Part shown: positions 1 to 10,730 of the stretch, piece after piece
Numbering within the stretch: position 1 is the first letter of the stretch
Layout: every line of letters begins with the position of its first letter
Assembly: GCA_000231825.2 (NCBI GenBank)
Contig: JH720293.1
Location: forward strand, 1,860,001 to 1,924,000
Length of the DNA stretch: 64,000 bases
Reading direction: 5' to 3'
DNA from: Tetrahymena elliotti 4EA
Lineage: Eukaryota; Ciliophora; Oligohymenophorea; Hymenostomatida; Tetrahymenidae
Notes under the pieces: generated by a model
Database searches by the model: none
Told to the model about the DNA's origin: nothing
Seen by the model: the letters and a program-made list of their open reading frames with translations, nothing else
Position numbers and translations under genes: made by a program

Positions 1-89
1 TTGGAGCTATTGAAACCTAAGCAATTGAAATTAAATAAGAGGGAACAATTTAAGCTTCAATTCCCCTTTAAGCTGCTGAAGAATAATGA
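1..89 (+). CDS. 3' end of an unidentified gene
   Basis: An open frame enters from the left edge in frame 3 and stops at TGA 87-89, giving the last 28 residues of a protein. The tail is rich in Gln, Ala and Glu and ends LQAAEEQ, with most Gln encoded by TAA. The other two frames hit TGA or look non-coding. Too little is present to name a family. The call as coding rests on codon style and on the A/T-only sequence that follows. Confidence 0.55.
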
Positions 90-517
90 TGAATTTGTGA
101 TCAAAAATAAAAGAAAAAGCTAGTTTATTTAAAAATTGGACTTACTTTTAGATTCTAACTTAATAAATATTCATATAAAAAATTTATTATTTTTTTGTAC
201 TAAATTTTATGAAAGCAAATTTAATAAATATTTTATCTAAAAATATTGTTTTTTTAATTTTCTATCTACTAATTCAGCTGATTAGAAGATATTTTTTAAA
301 ACTTGTTTACATAATAAATTAGTGTTTTAAAGAGATAGCACACATATTTGTATCTTTAAATTTTATTGAATTTTAATTGAAATTTATTAAATATCTTCTC
401 TTACTTTTCAATTTCAAGCATAACAAGCTTACAAATTTTTTATTTTTAATTAAATAAAAAAAGAATTTGTTTTATCTTTAAATATTTAGATATTTTAGAA
501 GTCTTAACTAAATAAAA
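90..517. other. intergenic, no feature seen
   Basis: AT-rich spacer between two + strand genes. It should contain the 3' UTR of the first and the promoter of the lipoate ligase gene. I see no open frame, repeat or RNA gene in it. Confidence 0.6.
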
Positions 518-1959
518 ATGATCAATTTAGCAAAAAGTGTAAAGTCAGGCATATTTAAAACCAAGTCTAACTTATTATCAAAGAAGTAGCTTTTAAATAG
601 CATTAATTATTGGTTTTCAGTTCTTCCTCATGAAAAAAAAATTCATATCTTGTACAGCGACTACAATAACATTCATTTCAATTTAGCTACTGAAGAATAT
701 CTTTATGAACATTCTGATTTAAAGCACCCTACTTTATTTTTGTGGAGAAATGATAAAACAATAGTTATAGGTAATATTTATGATAGTCGAAGCATAATTG
801 AATGTTAAAAAATTATTTTCTTTTAAAAAAGGAAGACATTAAAACCCCTGGAAAGAATGCTTTATATAAAATATGGAAAGAGATGGTATTAATTTAGCTA
901 GAAGAAGAACAGGTGGTGGAGCAGTTTACTAAGACTTAGGTAATATTTAAAAATGTATTACTTATTTAATAATTATTTTTCTTATTCCTAGGAAATTCTT
1001 GCTTTTCATTTTTAACTCCTATTTTCGACGAATCTCTTCCTCTTGATTCTAAGAAAGTTAACAATAAGATCCTTTTATAAGCTTTGAAAAATGTTAATAT
1101 TGAAGCTGAGGTTTCTGGAAGAAATGATATATTATTACAAGGAAGAAAGGTAAAAATTTTTGATAAAAAGTAGATAATCTAAGGGTTTATAAATAGATAT
1201 CAGGATCTGCATATTAAATTAATTTGGGAAAAACTGACGGAACTGGTAAAAAAGCTCTTCATCATGGCACCATGCTTTTAAATGTTGATACTCAGAATGT
1301 TAAATAGTATTTGAACCCAAACAAAGAAAAATTAAAAAGCAAAGGAGTTGATAGTGTTATTTCTAGAATTATTAATTTATAAGAAGTTAAGCCCGATTTT
1401 GATCATAAGATGCTATGTAATTTAATAGAATAGGAATTTGTAAATCACTATTAAGGCTATGAGATTATTAGGGATTATTTAAAATATGAATCACTCTAGA
1501 ACTAACCCAAAATAAAAGAAATATACACTGAACTAAAATCTTGGGATTGGGTAAATATTATTTAATTTTTTGTAATAGTAGATATGAATAAATATTCTAA
1601 AATCAGATTTATGGCCACACTCCTTAGTTCACAAACACTATTGAAACTAGATTTGACTGGGGTATAGTAGATGTTAACTTTTAAGTCAATAATAGTAATA
1701 ATATTTATTTTCTATAGTATTTACTTTTTAAAATTAACTTATATTAATAGATGTTATAAAAGCTTGCAAAGTTTGGAGTGACTGCTTATATGCAGATTAT
1801 ATTACTAGAATAAACTAATTATTTAGTGAGTATTAATTCACATATGATTAATCAGGAATATAATAATTATGTCATCTCCTCAAATTAGAATTCTACACTA
1901 ATCCTGATTTAATCAGATTCACTGAATAACTTGAAGAATGGCTTAGACGTTCTATTTGA
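518..1959 (+). CDS. lipoate-protein ligase A / lipoyltransferase
   Basis: Transfers lipoate to the E2 and H proteins of 2-oxoacid dehydrogenases and the glycine cleavage system, normally in mitochondria. Six exons: 518-770, 832-939, 992-1149, 1197-1550, 1607-1694, 1751-1959, total 1170 nt, 389 aa. The BPL/LplA catalytic core is clear. RRRTGGGAVYQDLGN is the lipoyl-AMP binding signature, followed by RKISGSAYQINLGK with the substrate-contacting Lys, and then HHGTMLLNVD. A C-terminal accessory region follows (residues about 280-389, starting near IYGHTPQFTN). The first 40 residues are basic and Ser/Leu-rich, which fits a mitochondrial presequence (inference). The start is the first ATG in frame after an A-rich leader. 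Whether it activates free lipoate or only transfers it, as LIPT1 does, cannot be read here. Confidence 0.93.
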
Positions 1960-2157
1960 TCAAATTTAAAGAGCTCACTCCTTTTTAATTAAAATAAATA
2001 AATCATCTTTATTTTGTATTTATTTTTGCAAAATTTAAATTACAATATCCAAATAAATTGTAAGCTTTTTTAAGAAATTTTAGATGAAAATTTATCACAT
2101 TTTTTGTTATGATTTGATTTATATTTTTGCCTAATATTATTTTTTCATGGGGTTAAT

Positions 2158-2616
2158 ATGAGTTTGTCTAAAATTAAGACATAAGTTTAAAGTAGTAATG
2201 AATATTTTAAGATTTAAACATCTAACCAAGTATTTGATAAAACTTATTAAATGGAGAAAAAGAAATAAAGAATGAAGAACCATCAAAAATATTTGAAAAA
2301 AGTAGATAAAAACATATAAATTTCAAGATTCATTTAATGTTTTGTTTAAAAATAAAAAACAAATACAAAACATACAAAAATGACAAACAATTTTTGTGAT
2401 TGTTTTTTGACTTTTCCTACAATTTTTAGTTTCTATAAAAAAAATATTTTAAGAGAGTACTCCTAAAAGATATTATAAATTCATCGCTTCTATCTTTCGT
2501 TAGAATTTAAATAGTAGCGAATCATGCTAAGATTCTAAATAACTAGATAAATTAATTATTTCAAATCAAAGCTTAATAAAGATTAAATTTTATTAAACTT
2601 CTATTTTTAGGAATGA
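2158..2616 (+). CDS. putative small basic protein, unknown
   Basis: An uninterrupted 152-residue frame from ATG 2158 to TGA 2614-2616, with Gln read from TAA/TAG. The first half is hydrophilic and Lys/Gln-rich; the second half is aromatic and Arg/Lys-rich. I recognise no domain. With only one stop codon and an AT-rich genome, open frames of this length do occur by chance. The call rests on the ordered composition of the first 70 residues and the clean start, and it remains weak. It lies between the lipoate ligase and the PUB-domain gene, which ends 171 nt further on the other strand. Confidence 0.35.
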
Positions 2617-2787
2617 ACATTTTTATGCTCATATCTCTTATCTTTTTTTATTTATAGAACTAAAAGAGCTGGAAAAGCAAATAACATAATAAATTATCAT
2701 CTACAATGAAATTTTTTTGAATAGGCATACTCATGCATGAATTGCAGATGAAATTTATTTAGTTATTTGCTTCCAGCTCACTCAACG

Positions 2788-3562
2788 TCACCCTCTCTTT
2801 GCATTCAAATCAACTCCAATATCTTTGAAAGTTTTAGAGTTGCATCCATATTAGCGTTGCTAAATAAAATAAAATTATTAAATGATAAAAGAAGTGTAAA
2901 AAATAATAATCAATAAAATATAATTACTTGGGCAACAGAATCTTTAGCTTTGTCCATATACTTTCTTTCTTATTTATCATAATCAAATTACTTTTTAAGA
3001 TTATCTTCTTTTTCTTATTTTTCATGCTAGTGCTTCTTAAGCTCTCTCTATCTTTTTTGTAGCTCAAGTTATTTTTCATAACTTTCTGGTGATTCTAAGT
3101 TAGCCTACAATAAATCAATTGCCATTTTAAGCTCTCCAATTAATGGTAATAAGGTGAATAAATTTTAGTCAGGCAAAACCCAGCATTCATTAACTACATC
3201 CTAAAAATTAATCAAAATGAATATTAATTTATTTCATTAAGTAAAAGATGAAATACAAAATTAAATCCTGCTGCTTTGAGTACTTCTTCAATATGCTATT
3301 AACTAAACAAGCACTATTTAAGCTTAGCATTAGTAATTTTTATAGATCTAAACTTTTGCTCTGTAGGATTTCTAGCAATGCTTTTAAAAGAAGAAGTAAT
3401 TTGAAATATTAAATTGATTAATAATAAGCATTATTTTTACTTGTCAAAAAGCTTATATAAAAGGTTATAGGCTTCTATCAGCTAAGTGGGATGATTATCT
3501 TCTAACATTTTATTGAGTTGATCATTAAAATGATCTTCTAACTTTTACTATTTACTGTCCAT
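2788..3562 (-). CDS. PUB (PUG) domain protein
   Basis: PUB domains, found in peptide N-glycanase, UBXN6 and HOIP, bind the C-terminal tail of the AAA ATPase p97/Cdc48. Four exons: 3441-3562, 3257-3380, 2928-3200, 2788-2859, total 591 nt, 196 aa. The domain covers about residues 35-110. Its core is IARNPTEQKFRSIKITN, then a helix and EEVLKAAGFNF, the usual end of the PUB fold. After it comes a highly charged helical stretch (EKQLELQKRQRELKKHQ, about residues 130-170) and a short tail ending DLNAKRG. No UBX or transglutaminase domain is present, so it is a stand-alone PUB adaptor. Linking it to p97 is inference from the family. Confidence 0.75.
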
Positions 3563-3935
3563 ATTTAAACTAAACAAATTCTTTGTTTACTAAAGTAATT
3601 TTAATTTTTACAAAAAATTAATAAATATTGTTTATATAATTCAGTAATTAGAATTATAACTAATAACCAACTAAAATTAATATAGATTTTTTAACATAAC
3701 TCAACTGAAAATTTATCAAATCTATTTCTATGCTATCCACAATATTTTTGAATTTGGAGTAAAAAAATTGTATCAATCCATAATTAAATTCTTGTAGATT
3801 GTCAATTTAAAATTTAGAAAATATATTCTTTGTTGAAAATAAGTTCAATTTAGTTTAAAAAAATGAATTTAAAAATAATTTTATAATCTAAAAACAATAA
3901 ATGGTGTATAGTTAATTTACAAAAAAAATAAATTA
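3563..3935. other. intergenic, no feature seen
   Basis: AT-rich spacer between two - strand genes. It holds the 5' flank of the PUB gene and the 3' flank of the membrane-protein gene. No repeat or open frame of note. Confidence 0.5.
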
Positions 3936-5590
3936 TCAGTTTTTAAATTTTGAAGGCTTTTATTAGTTTTCTTCATTTTCTTGATTAAAAATCCCTTCTT
4001 CTTCTGCATCTTCATCTAAATCATCCATTAAATCATCGTCATATTCAACTTATCCAATAATTGGTACAGTGTTTCCATACATATCATAGGCAGTGGGACG
4101 AGCTCTACTTAGTAAGCTACTTACTAAAGGAACAGAGAAAAGCAGGAAAGGAAAACTTAACATAGCATATATCCACTTAGTGAAATAGATATGACCTTTA
4201 GCTTCCTCAAAGCTTCGTTTATTTTCTAACCTGAATCCACTGTAAAAGAAAAGGATTGCTAAACCAAAGGATAAGATATCCCAAATAATTAAGCATTTCA
4301 TACCTCCACCTCTTGAGAAAGAGCAGCAACCCTTTTAATTATTTGCTTCTTCATCTAAATCATCAAACTACTTCATTTTATATTTTTAAGCCAATTCTTC
4401 ATATTTAACCTCTTTACCTTCTTTTTCAAGCTTTTCAATTTCATTTTAGATTTTATTTTAAAGCTTTTCTCTTTTTTTCAATCTTTTTTGTCTTTCTTTT
4501 TCTTTTCTTTCAATTTCCTTTTGTTCCTCTATTTCTGCATTCTTGAAACGAAGTCTACCTTTTTGTTCTGAAAATGGAAGGAATATAAATTAGGTTATCC
4601 AAACAAGAAGAATATTTATCCCTAAAGCTGAAAGATCAATACGAGGATGAATTAGCATACTGGGTCCATACTAATAACAATTTTATTAAATTGAAAGACT
4701 GTAATGACTATTTTCTTCTACACACTTAAAATACAAATAAAAGCCCAAAGTTCCTCCAATGACACCAATTGAGAAGAATTACAAACGTTTAAACTCTAAA
4801 ATGAAATTAATCAACTAATACTCGTCAGACTTATCAATTATTAAGAAGAGGAATATAAAGTAGAAGCTACTTACACCATAAATGGGACATAACATAGCCA
4901 AAAATCCTAGTAAAAATATTGGATTTCTAAGTTTTTATCCTAAAGACCTGTCATATGGCATCAAACTATACTAAAATCTTTTAATTAATTTAAAAAAGAT
5001 TATTTATAATATTCTAATTGATAGTTAAATCTTAATTAAAATAAAAATTTTCATGAAAAAAATACGTAATAACTTTACTAATTACATTTTTTAAATACAT
5101 TCTCTACTTTAAAAGGAACTCTTTGAAAAAAGTGAAAATAAAATAACTTAAACTGTTTAAAATAATAAAAATTCAATATATCTTACAATGATCTTATTTT
5201 CCAAAAAGGCCAACAAAAGCATGATACGTCAGGTTTTTTTACTTCTACAAAAGGTACATCAGTTCTAATTCTGAGTTAATACTAAACCTCTTCTTCAAGA
5301 ATTGGCCAGTTTTCTTCTACAATATCATCCATAAAATTTTAAACACATTTAGGCATAGCCTTATCTCTAATTTTATCTTGAACCTTTGGCTTTTAATTTC
5401 TTAAGAATTACATGATTTTAGATTCAATTTTCCTTTTGATATATGAAGAGACGGAATTTTTAAATCCCTCAAAAACACCTTAACTCTTTGGGGTCTAACC
5501 ATTATTTCTAGGAGTAGCATCTTTGCTTTTTAAACCAGATTTCTTATCAATAGATTTCTCTTCTTCAAGAGGAATAAATTTTTTAGACAT
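3936..5590 (-). CDS. multi-pass membrane protein, unknown
   Basis: Two exons, 5187-5590 and 3936-4977, total 1446 nt, 481 aa. The N-terminal about 130 residues are soluble and basic, with Ser/Lys-rich linkers. Five hydrophobic segments follow: two just after the intron (NPIFLLGFLAM onward, and FFSIGVIGGTLGFYLYF), one at LGINILLVWITQFIFL, then an about 75-residue Glu/Lys coiled coil in a loop. Two more come after it, LIIWDILSFGLAILFFY and WIYAMLSFPFLLFSVPLV. The tail is acidic (DDDLMDDLDEDAEEEG). A CC pair precedes the fourth segment. The arrangement suggests an internal-membrane protein with a cytosolic helical loop. I know no family name for it. Confidence 0.72.
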
Positions 5591-7229
5591 ACTTTGATTT
5601 TAATTTTTATCTCCTTTTATTATTTAATAAAAAAGCCAAAACTTTATTTATTATTATTTTAAAATAAACAAAATAATTGGTTTTTGATTAAAAAATAGCA
5701 ACTTAAAGATATTTTATTCATTACTAGCTAAAAATAAATATCCAATTTAATTTCTAAGGGTTTATTTTAATTGAAAAAATAATACTTGAAAAGATTGAAT
5801 AATTATTAAATAAGTATTACTTGCTATTTTTTTTGTTTAGTAAATCAATCATTCTCTCACTTGAATAATATATTCCAACACTTCATTTTAAATAAAGATT
5901 TTTTATCATACTTTAGTAACAATAGTTATCATTTTTGCATTTTTACTGTACATTTTATTAAATTAAAGTAGAATTTCCAAGTATTCTTAAAAACTTTATT
6001 CCTTAATTGTATTGTTACATTTATTTATTATTTATTTCTAGATACCGTTATATTTAAAGCTTACTTTTTTTTATTGATCTTAATAATCAATATTTTACCT
6101 TAAAATAATATGAAATTTATTTTCTATTTTCAAACTATTACTAAAACCAGAAAATCTGAAATTTCTAATAAAAATACTTTCTGACTTTCTCGTAAAAATA
6201 CTTTCTGAATTTTTAAATCAACAAATTTCTCTTTAATAAAGGAAATTAGTTCCAAAATTAATTTAAGGTTTTTTGAAAAAGATTTTATGTTACATTCACA
6301 TATATACTTGAATTGTATTGAATTATTTTTTTTAAAGAATATTTGCATTTTGACTCAAAATGAAGTTAAGTAATTTTAAACAGTATGATTATTAAAATAT
6401 CTTATTATTTTTAAGCTCATTTATAAATTTAACTTTTAAATATGTATTTTATTAAAAAGTCCTCCTCAAAAAAACATTTAATAATTCATATAATACAAAA
6501 AACCAAAAAAATCTATTGAAAAGCAAAAAAAAATTTAGTTTATTAATTTTCTAAATAAATATTGCATTTTTATTTGAAAAACCATCATAAGATATTTATT
6601 CCATATTACAGTTTTTTTATTGAAAATAAATCATCTTTAATTTAATTTACTTTTCATTAGAAGATGAGTTTTCTGATTTTATTTTCATTAAATTTAGTTA
6701 AAAAAGAAAAATATTTATTTAACCACATTAAAAATTCTTTCTTTTAAATATTTGTCTTTTCTCTATCTTTCAAATAATTATTATTTATGGAAATTCTTAA
6801 AAATATTTATTAACACAAACATTATCTATTTTTCCATTTTTCAAAATTTTAATTATATTGATGATACAATTTTTTCAATTACAAGAGTTTAGATGAATTT
6901 CATATTTGATTTAGATCAATTTTAGTAAGAAATAAAAATTATCTATTGTTTAGCTGCATTAAAAAATTTATTTATACATTCATTAATGAATTTTAATTAA
7001 GGAAAATTTCAAATTCTTTTATTAAAAAAAATAAAAATTGTATTTAGCAATAATAATTAATTTTTTGTGTGAGTGCTTAGGATTTTTTGTTTTTTGTTAT
7101 TTTATTCAATTTTAATTTTTATTCTAATTTTTTTATTTTTTTATTGTATTTATTTAATTTAATTTTATTTCTTTTGAATTTATTTGTATTTTTTTCAAAT
7201 TTTTTATTTTTATTCAGTTTTAATTTCTT
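5591..7229. other. intergenic AT desert
   Basis: About 1.6 kb of almost pure A/T between divergently arranged genes. A short 72-codon frame exists on the - strand at 6130-6348 but has no recognisable content. A 16-nt direct repeat sits inside it (6169-6184 and 6193-6208). From about 7085 to 7230 the + strand is a T-rich, nearly purine-free tract leading into the degenerate element at 7230-7620. Confidence 0.5.
6169..6208. repeat. 16-nt direct repeat, two copies
   Basis: The 16-mer TAAAAATACTTTCTGA occurs at 6169-6184 and again at 6193-6208, 24 nt apart start to start. It is a short local duplication in non-coding DNA with no evident function. Confidence 0.6.
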
Positions 7230-7620
7230 TTTATTTAGAGATTTTATAGCAGCGAGCAAGATTCTTCAAAGAAGGTACCTAATATGCTTAAAAAATACTT
7301 TTTATATATGTTAATATAGAATTGCATCTCTTCATTATTTTATGAGAGAGATTTATTAAAAGAGACTAACATTTTGAATATCACATGCTTTCGATTATTT
7401 CACTCTGGAAGCATAACCAGAGATAAGGTCTTGGGAACAGATGTCTAATTTATTATTCGAACCGATCAAATGCTTCTTTAAAATTAAAAACTTAGGCCTT
7501 TAAAAAACTTATAAATGTTTAAAAACTAAGGCGTGGTAATGGATATATTTATTTATCATCATCATCATCATATTCGCAAATTTTTTTATGGGGATTTCCT
7601 TAAATTTAAAAACTTATTTA
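7230..7620 (-). repeat. degenerate element, copy A
   Basis: A GC-richer island in the AT desert that shares sequence with copy B at 30450-30890. Shared signs are AGCAGC just after a long T tract, the 17-mer AATACTTTTTATATATG (here 7293-7309), and a cluster of TTAAAAACTT/A motifs (7484, 7518, 7605). Read on the - strand, the shared block encodes IYKKYFLSILGT, matching IYKKYCLKLGT in copy B. A second - strand stretch ending at TGA 7332-7334 reads like protein (GSNNKLDICSQDLISGYASR). Frames are broken, so this looks like a relic of a repeated gene or mobile element. Its identity is unknown. Confidence 0.4.
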
Positions 7621-8138
7621 ATAAATTAGACATTTTGCTCTACCTTGAAAGGAATTTTAAAAATTATGTTTTTCTTTTCTTTTTTTCAAAATTGTAATAT
7701 TTTTGATTTAATTCATAATAAAATCAATAAGATTTCTTATTTATTTTTTTGGGAGGAAAAAAAAATTTGAAAAAATATTAAAATTTGCTAATAATGATTA
7801 ATTAAAAATAGAAAGAATATTAAAAAGCAATTTTAATAATTAATGTTAATCAAAATAAAAAAAATGATTTATTAATTACTTAGTTTCCTGATAAAATAAT
7901 TTTTGAATACAAATATCGAAAAAAAAAAATATTAATTTTTATTTAAAAGATGAGAATGAGATTTTTAGTTTATATGTAGGAATTAGTCTAATATAAAAAT
8001 TTATTTGGTGATTTTATCAATAACAATAACTACTCCTTTTTGATAAAAAATTATTTGTAATAAGTAATTCAGCAAATTAGCTAAAAAAATTTTCAATTAT
8101 TTTTAAAAGAAATTCTAGTTTAATTTTAGAAACTGAAA
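7621..8138. other. intergenic / possible upstream exon
   Basis: AT-rich DNA upstream of the next gene. The frame of that gene stays open back to an ATG at 7950, so the protein could be 63 residues longer at its N-terminus. The 8139 start is preferred because an A-rich leader precedes it. Confidence 0.4.
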
Positions 8139-10084
8139 ATGACAGAAATAGTTAAGGAACAGTAGTCATTATAATCAAAGAAAAGAGAGGCAATTACTTC
8201 AGATTTTCTAAAAACGGAAGTATTATTTTGACACACTCTAGCATTAATAAGGTTAAATTTACATAGATTATTAAAATATATGATAGCTTACTAGAATCTT
8301 TTCAAAGGTGGAAATCGAAAAGTCAAAATATTATGCATATAGAATGAATAAATTTTTGGAGATTCCTCTAGATGCTGTTTACAAAGATCCCTCGATTATG
8401 AAGCTTACATAGAATAAGAATATAATAAACGAAGTAATCAATTAGCATATACTTAAAATTTAATTAATAGGAATATTCAGATTATAAAAATACTTAGGAT
8501 TTATTCATAAAAATACTTTTGAAAATATAATTGCCTATTTTAGATTAGAAAAAAATGGAATTTATATGATTTTTTTAATAAAAGAGTTTGAGCAAAGTTC
8601 CATCAATAATATTCTAAAGTGATAAAAAAGTGATAGTGCTAAATTATTAGTTTAACAAAAATGAGTTGTTTATACCTCAAAAGTAATTAGTTGAATAAGA
8701 GAAATCAATTATAAGTTTAAAAGATCATCATGTTAGTATTTATGATTTATTTAGTTATATTAATATTAATCTTGCTTAAAATAATAGAAAGAGATAAAAA
8801 AAATAACCAAAACAGAAAATACATTTATCATTTCACTTGAAAATTAAGAGAGTGTATTATCAGTAAAGAGCAAATTGATATCATAGGTAATTTATTATTC
8901 TATACTATTATAATTTTATCTATTCAAATTATGGAAATATATTATTTTAAACTAAAGGGAATAAAAGCTTTTGATGAAAAAGAGAAATTCTATTATGATT
9001 TAATTGATTATGTTGAGAGATAAAAGTAATCTATTTATCAATTTGAAATTAAAGCATGCAAAAATAAAAATTTTTCTAAAATATTTTTAAAAGATCAATA
9101 CCTACAATTTTTGATAAGTAAATTCTAAAACCAAAGACTAATGAAAGCTTTATCGGCTATCATAGAGGAATGCTTTAAGGATTTTTAAGTCTTGCTATCC
9201 CTCCTGTAATTCCTTCTGAATAGTATTTGAATCATCTTTGTAAATTTATTTAACAAGCAATAAAATATATTTTAATAATATAATATCTAAATTATATAGA
9301 GTTTCTATCTTTAGTGAATCCAAATTATTTAAGAATGGGTAAAGTAGTTGATAATACAACATTTCCTTAGCAATCTAACCCATAGCAAAGAAAAAAAAAT
9401 AATAAAACAGAAACACCTAAAATATCTGCAGCTAGTCCTTCATACAGAAGGAAGAGATTATTGAGCTAAGGATAATTTTATTAAGATTAAAATAGTAATT
9501 CAACATAAAATAAACTTCTATCCTAATACACTAGAAAAAATGAAGAAGTTATTTATGAAAAAAAGAAATCAAATTCTGTGAGTTATTCACTTTTAAGTGC
9601 CAAATCTCCAAAGCAGGTTCAATTCAATGAGCAAAATTTACTTCATAAATAAAAGAAGTAGTCAATTAAAGTAACTTCAACATCATAAATGGAAAAAAAT
9701 GAGCAAGATCAATCTGATCAGTAATCTAATGAAAGCTTTGACATTTCTAAAAGAAATCATAACAAATACAAAATATAAAAAAATTAAGAGCTATTGAAAG
9801 AAAATACTTAATATGGAGAGCAAACTGTTGATGAAAAAAGAGAATCAGCACTTAGTGAAGATGCCAACTCTAGCTCTACGTAGTAGATAGATGTAAGTGA
9901 ATCTAGCTTTACACCTAAAATTACTCTTTTACAAATGGAAATCAACTAAAACTAGTAAGAATCTGAAAGTGACAATGAAAACTAGGAGTTTGATGATCAA
10001 GAAAAATTCCATCCTCAAACAACAGATTCTTTCATGCCAAAAAATTATAAAAAATTAGAATAAATTGATGATTTAGAGATTTGA
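8139..10084 (+). CDS. unknown protein with Q/S-rich C-terminus
   Basis: Best model has six exons: 8139-8219, 8287-8433, 8585-8851, 8958-9025, 9094-9239, 9300-10084, total 1494 nt, 497 aa. The N-terminal 230 residues look like a folded region (for example KVIVLNYQFNKNELFIP and HRGMLQGFLSLAIPPVIP) but match no family I recognise. The last about 260 residues, from VNPNYLRMGKVVDN, are polar, rich in Ser, Gln, Asn and acidic residues, and probably disordered. Two joins are uncertain: the third intron needs a GTG donor at 8852, and the second is long (8434-8584) with an in-frame TGA inside. The start may instead be 7950. The final exon is secure; the upstream exons are tentative. Confidence 0.5.
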
Positions 10085-10730
10085 TCAAAATAATAAAGAC
10101 GAAATGAGAGAAATATACGAGCAACTAAGTAACTAGCTAGCTATATGTTCTAACACATAAAAAAATAAATTATAATTAAAAATTGTTGTAAAATTAATAT
10201 TTGTAATCTAATTATTTCTTTTATTTAAGTTCCCCTTTAATACAAATTTGTAAGAAAGAAACTCACTTAATGTTTTTCTTTCTTTCTACAAAACTCAAAT
10301 TTTGATTTCCTATTCTCCAAAAAAATTGTTTGTCAAAAATTCATTTATTTCAATGAATAAAAAAAAATACCACATAAAGTTTCTCAGAAAAGATTTCTGT
10401 AAGGTTACAATTTTTAATCATGACTTTAATCTTTAATTCCGAAAATAATTCAAATTAATTTCCCAAATTGTATCTTTGCTTATAAATTGAAATTCTTTTA
10501 TAGATTCAATATTATTTGTTTTATAAAAGTTATCAATACAAAAAGAAATCAATCAATTGATTAAATGTATTCAAAGCTTATTTCTAAGTAAAAAATATAT
10601 TATTACATTATAAAATTATTCTTTTTTTAAGATTTTTATACTATCACGAAAATTAATTTATAATTTTTGTAACATTTAATAAAGTATATGCTTTGTTAAT
10701 TTATAAATATAATTTTATTTATTTCATATT
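10085..10730. other. intergenic between convergent genes
   Basis: AT-rich region shared by the 3' ends of two convergent genes. I see no gene, repeat or strong hairpin. Confidence 0.5.

Noticed and set aside
6130..6348. 72-codon - strand frame
   Set aside because: Short, isolated in an AT desert, no start context or conserved content; contains a simple local duplication.
7087..7314. Phe-rich + strand frame
   Set aside because: It translates a T tract (poly-Phe/Leu) leading into a degenerate element; no natural protein composition.
7380..7470. Possible tRNA (TTCGAAC-like string)
   Set aside because: No acceptor or anticodon stem pairs around it on either strand; it belongs to degenerate element A.
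8564..8566. In-frame TGA in the gene at 8139-10084
   Set aside because: It seemed to end the protein, but lies inside the long second intron of the only phase-consistent model.
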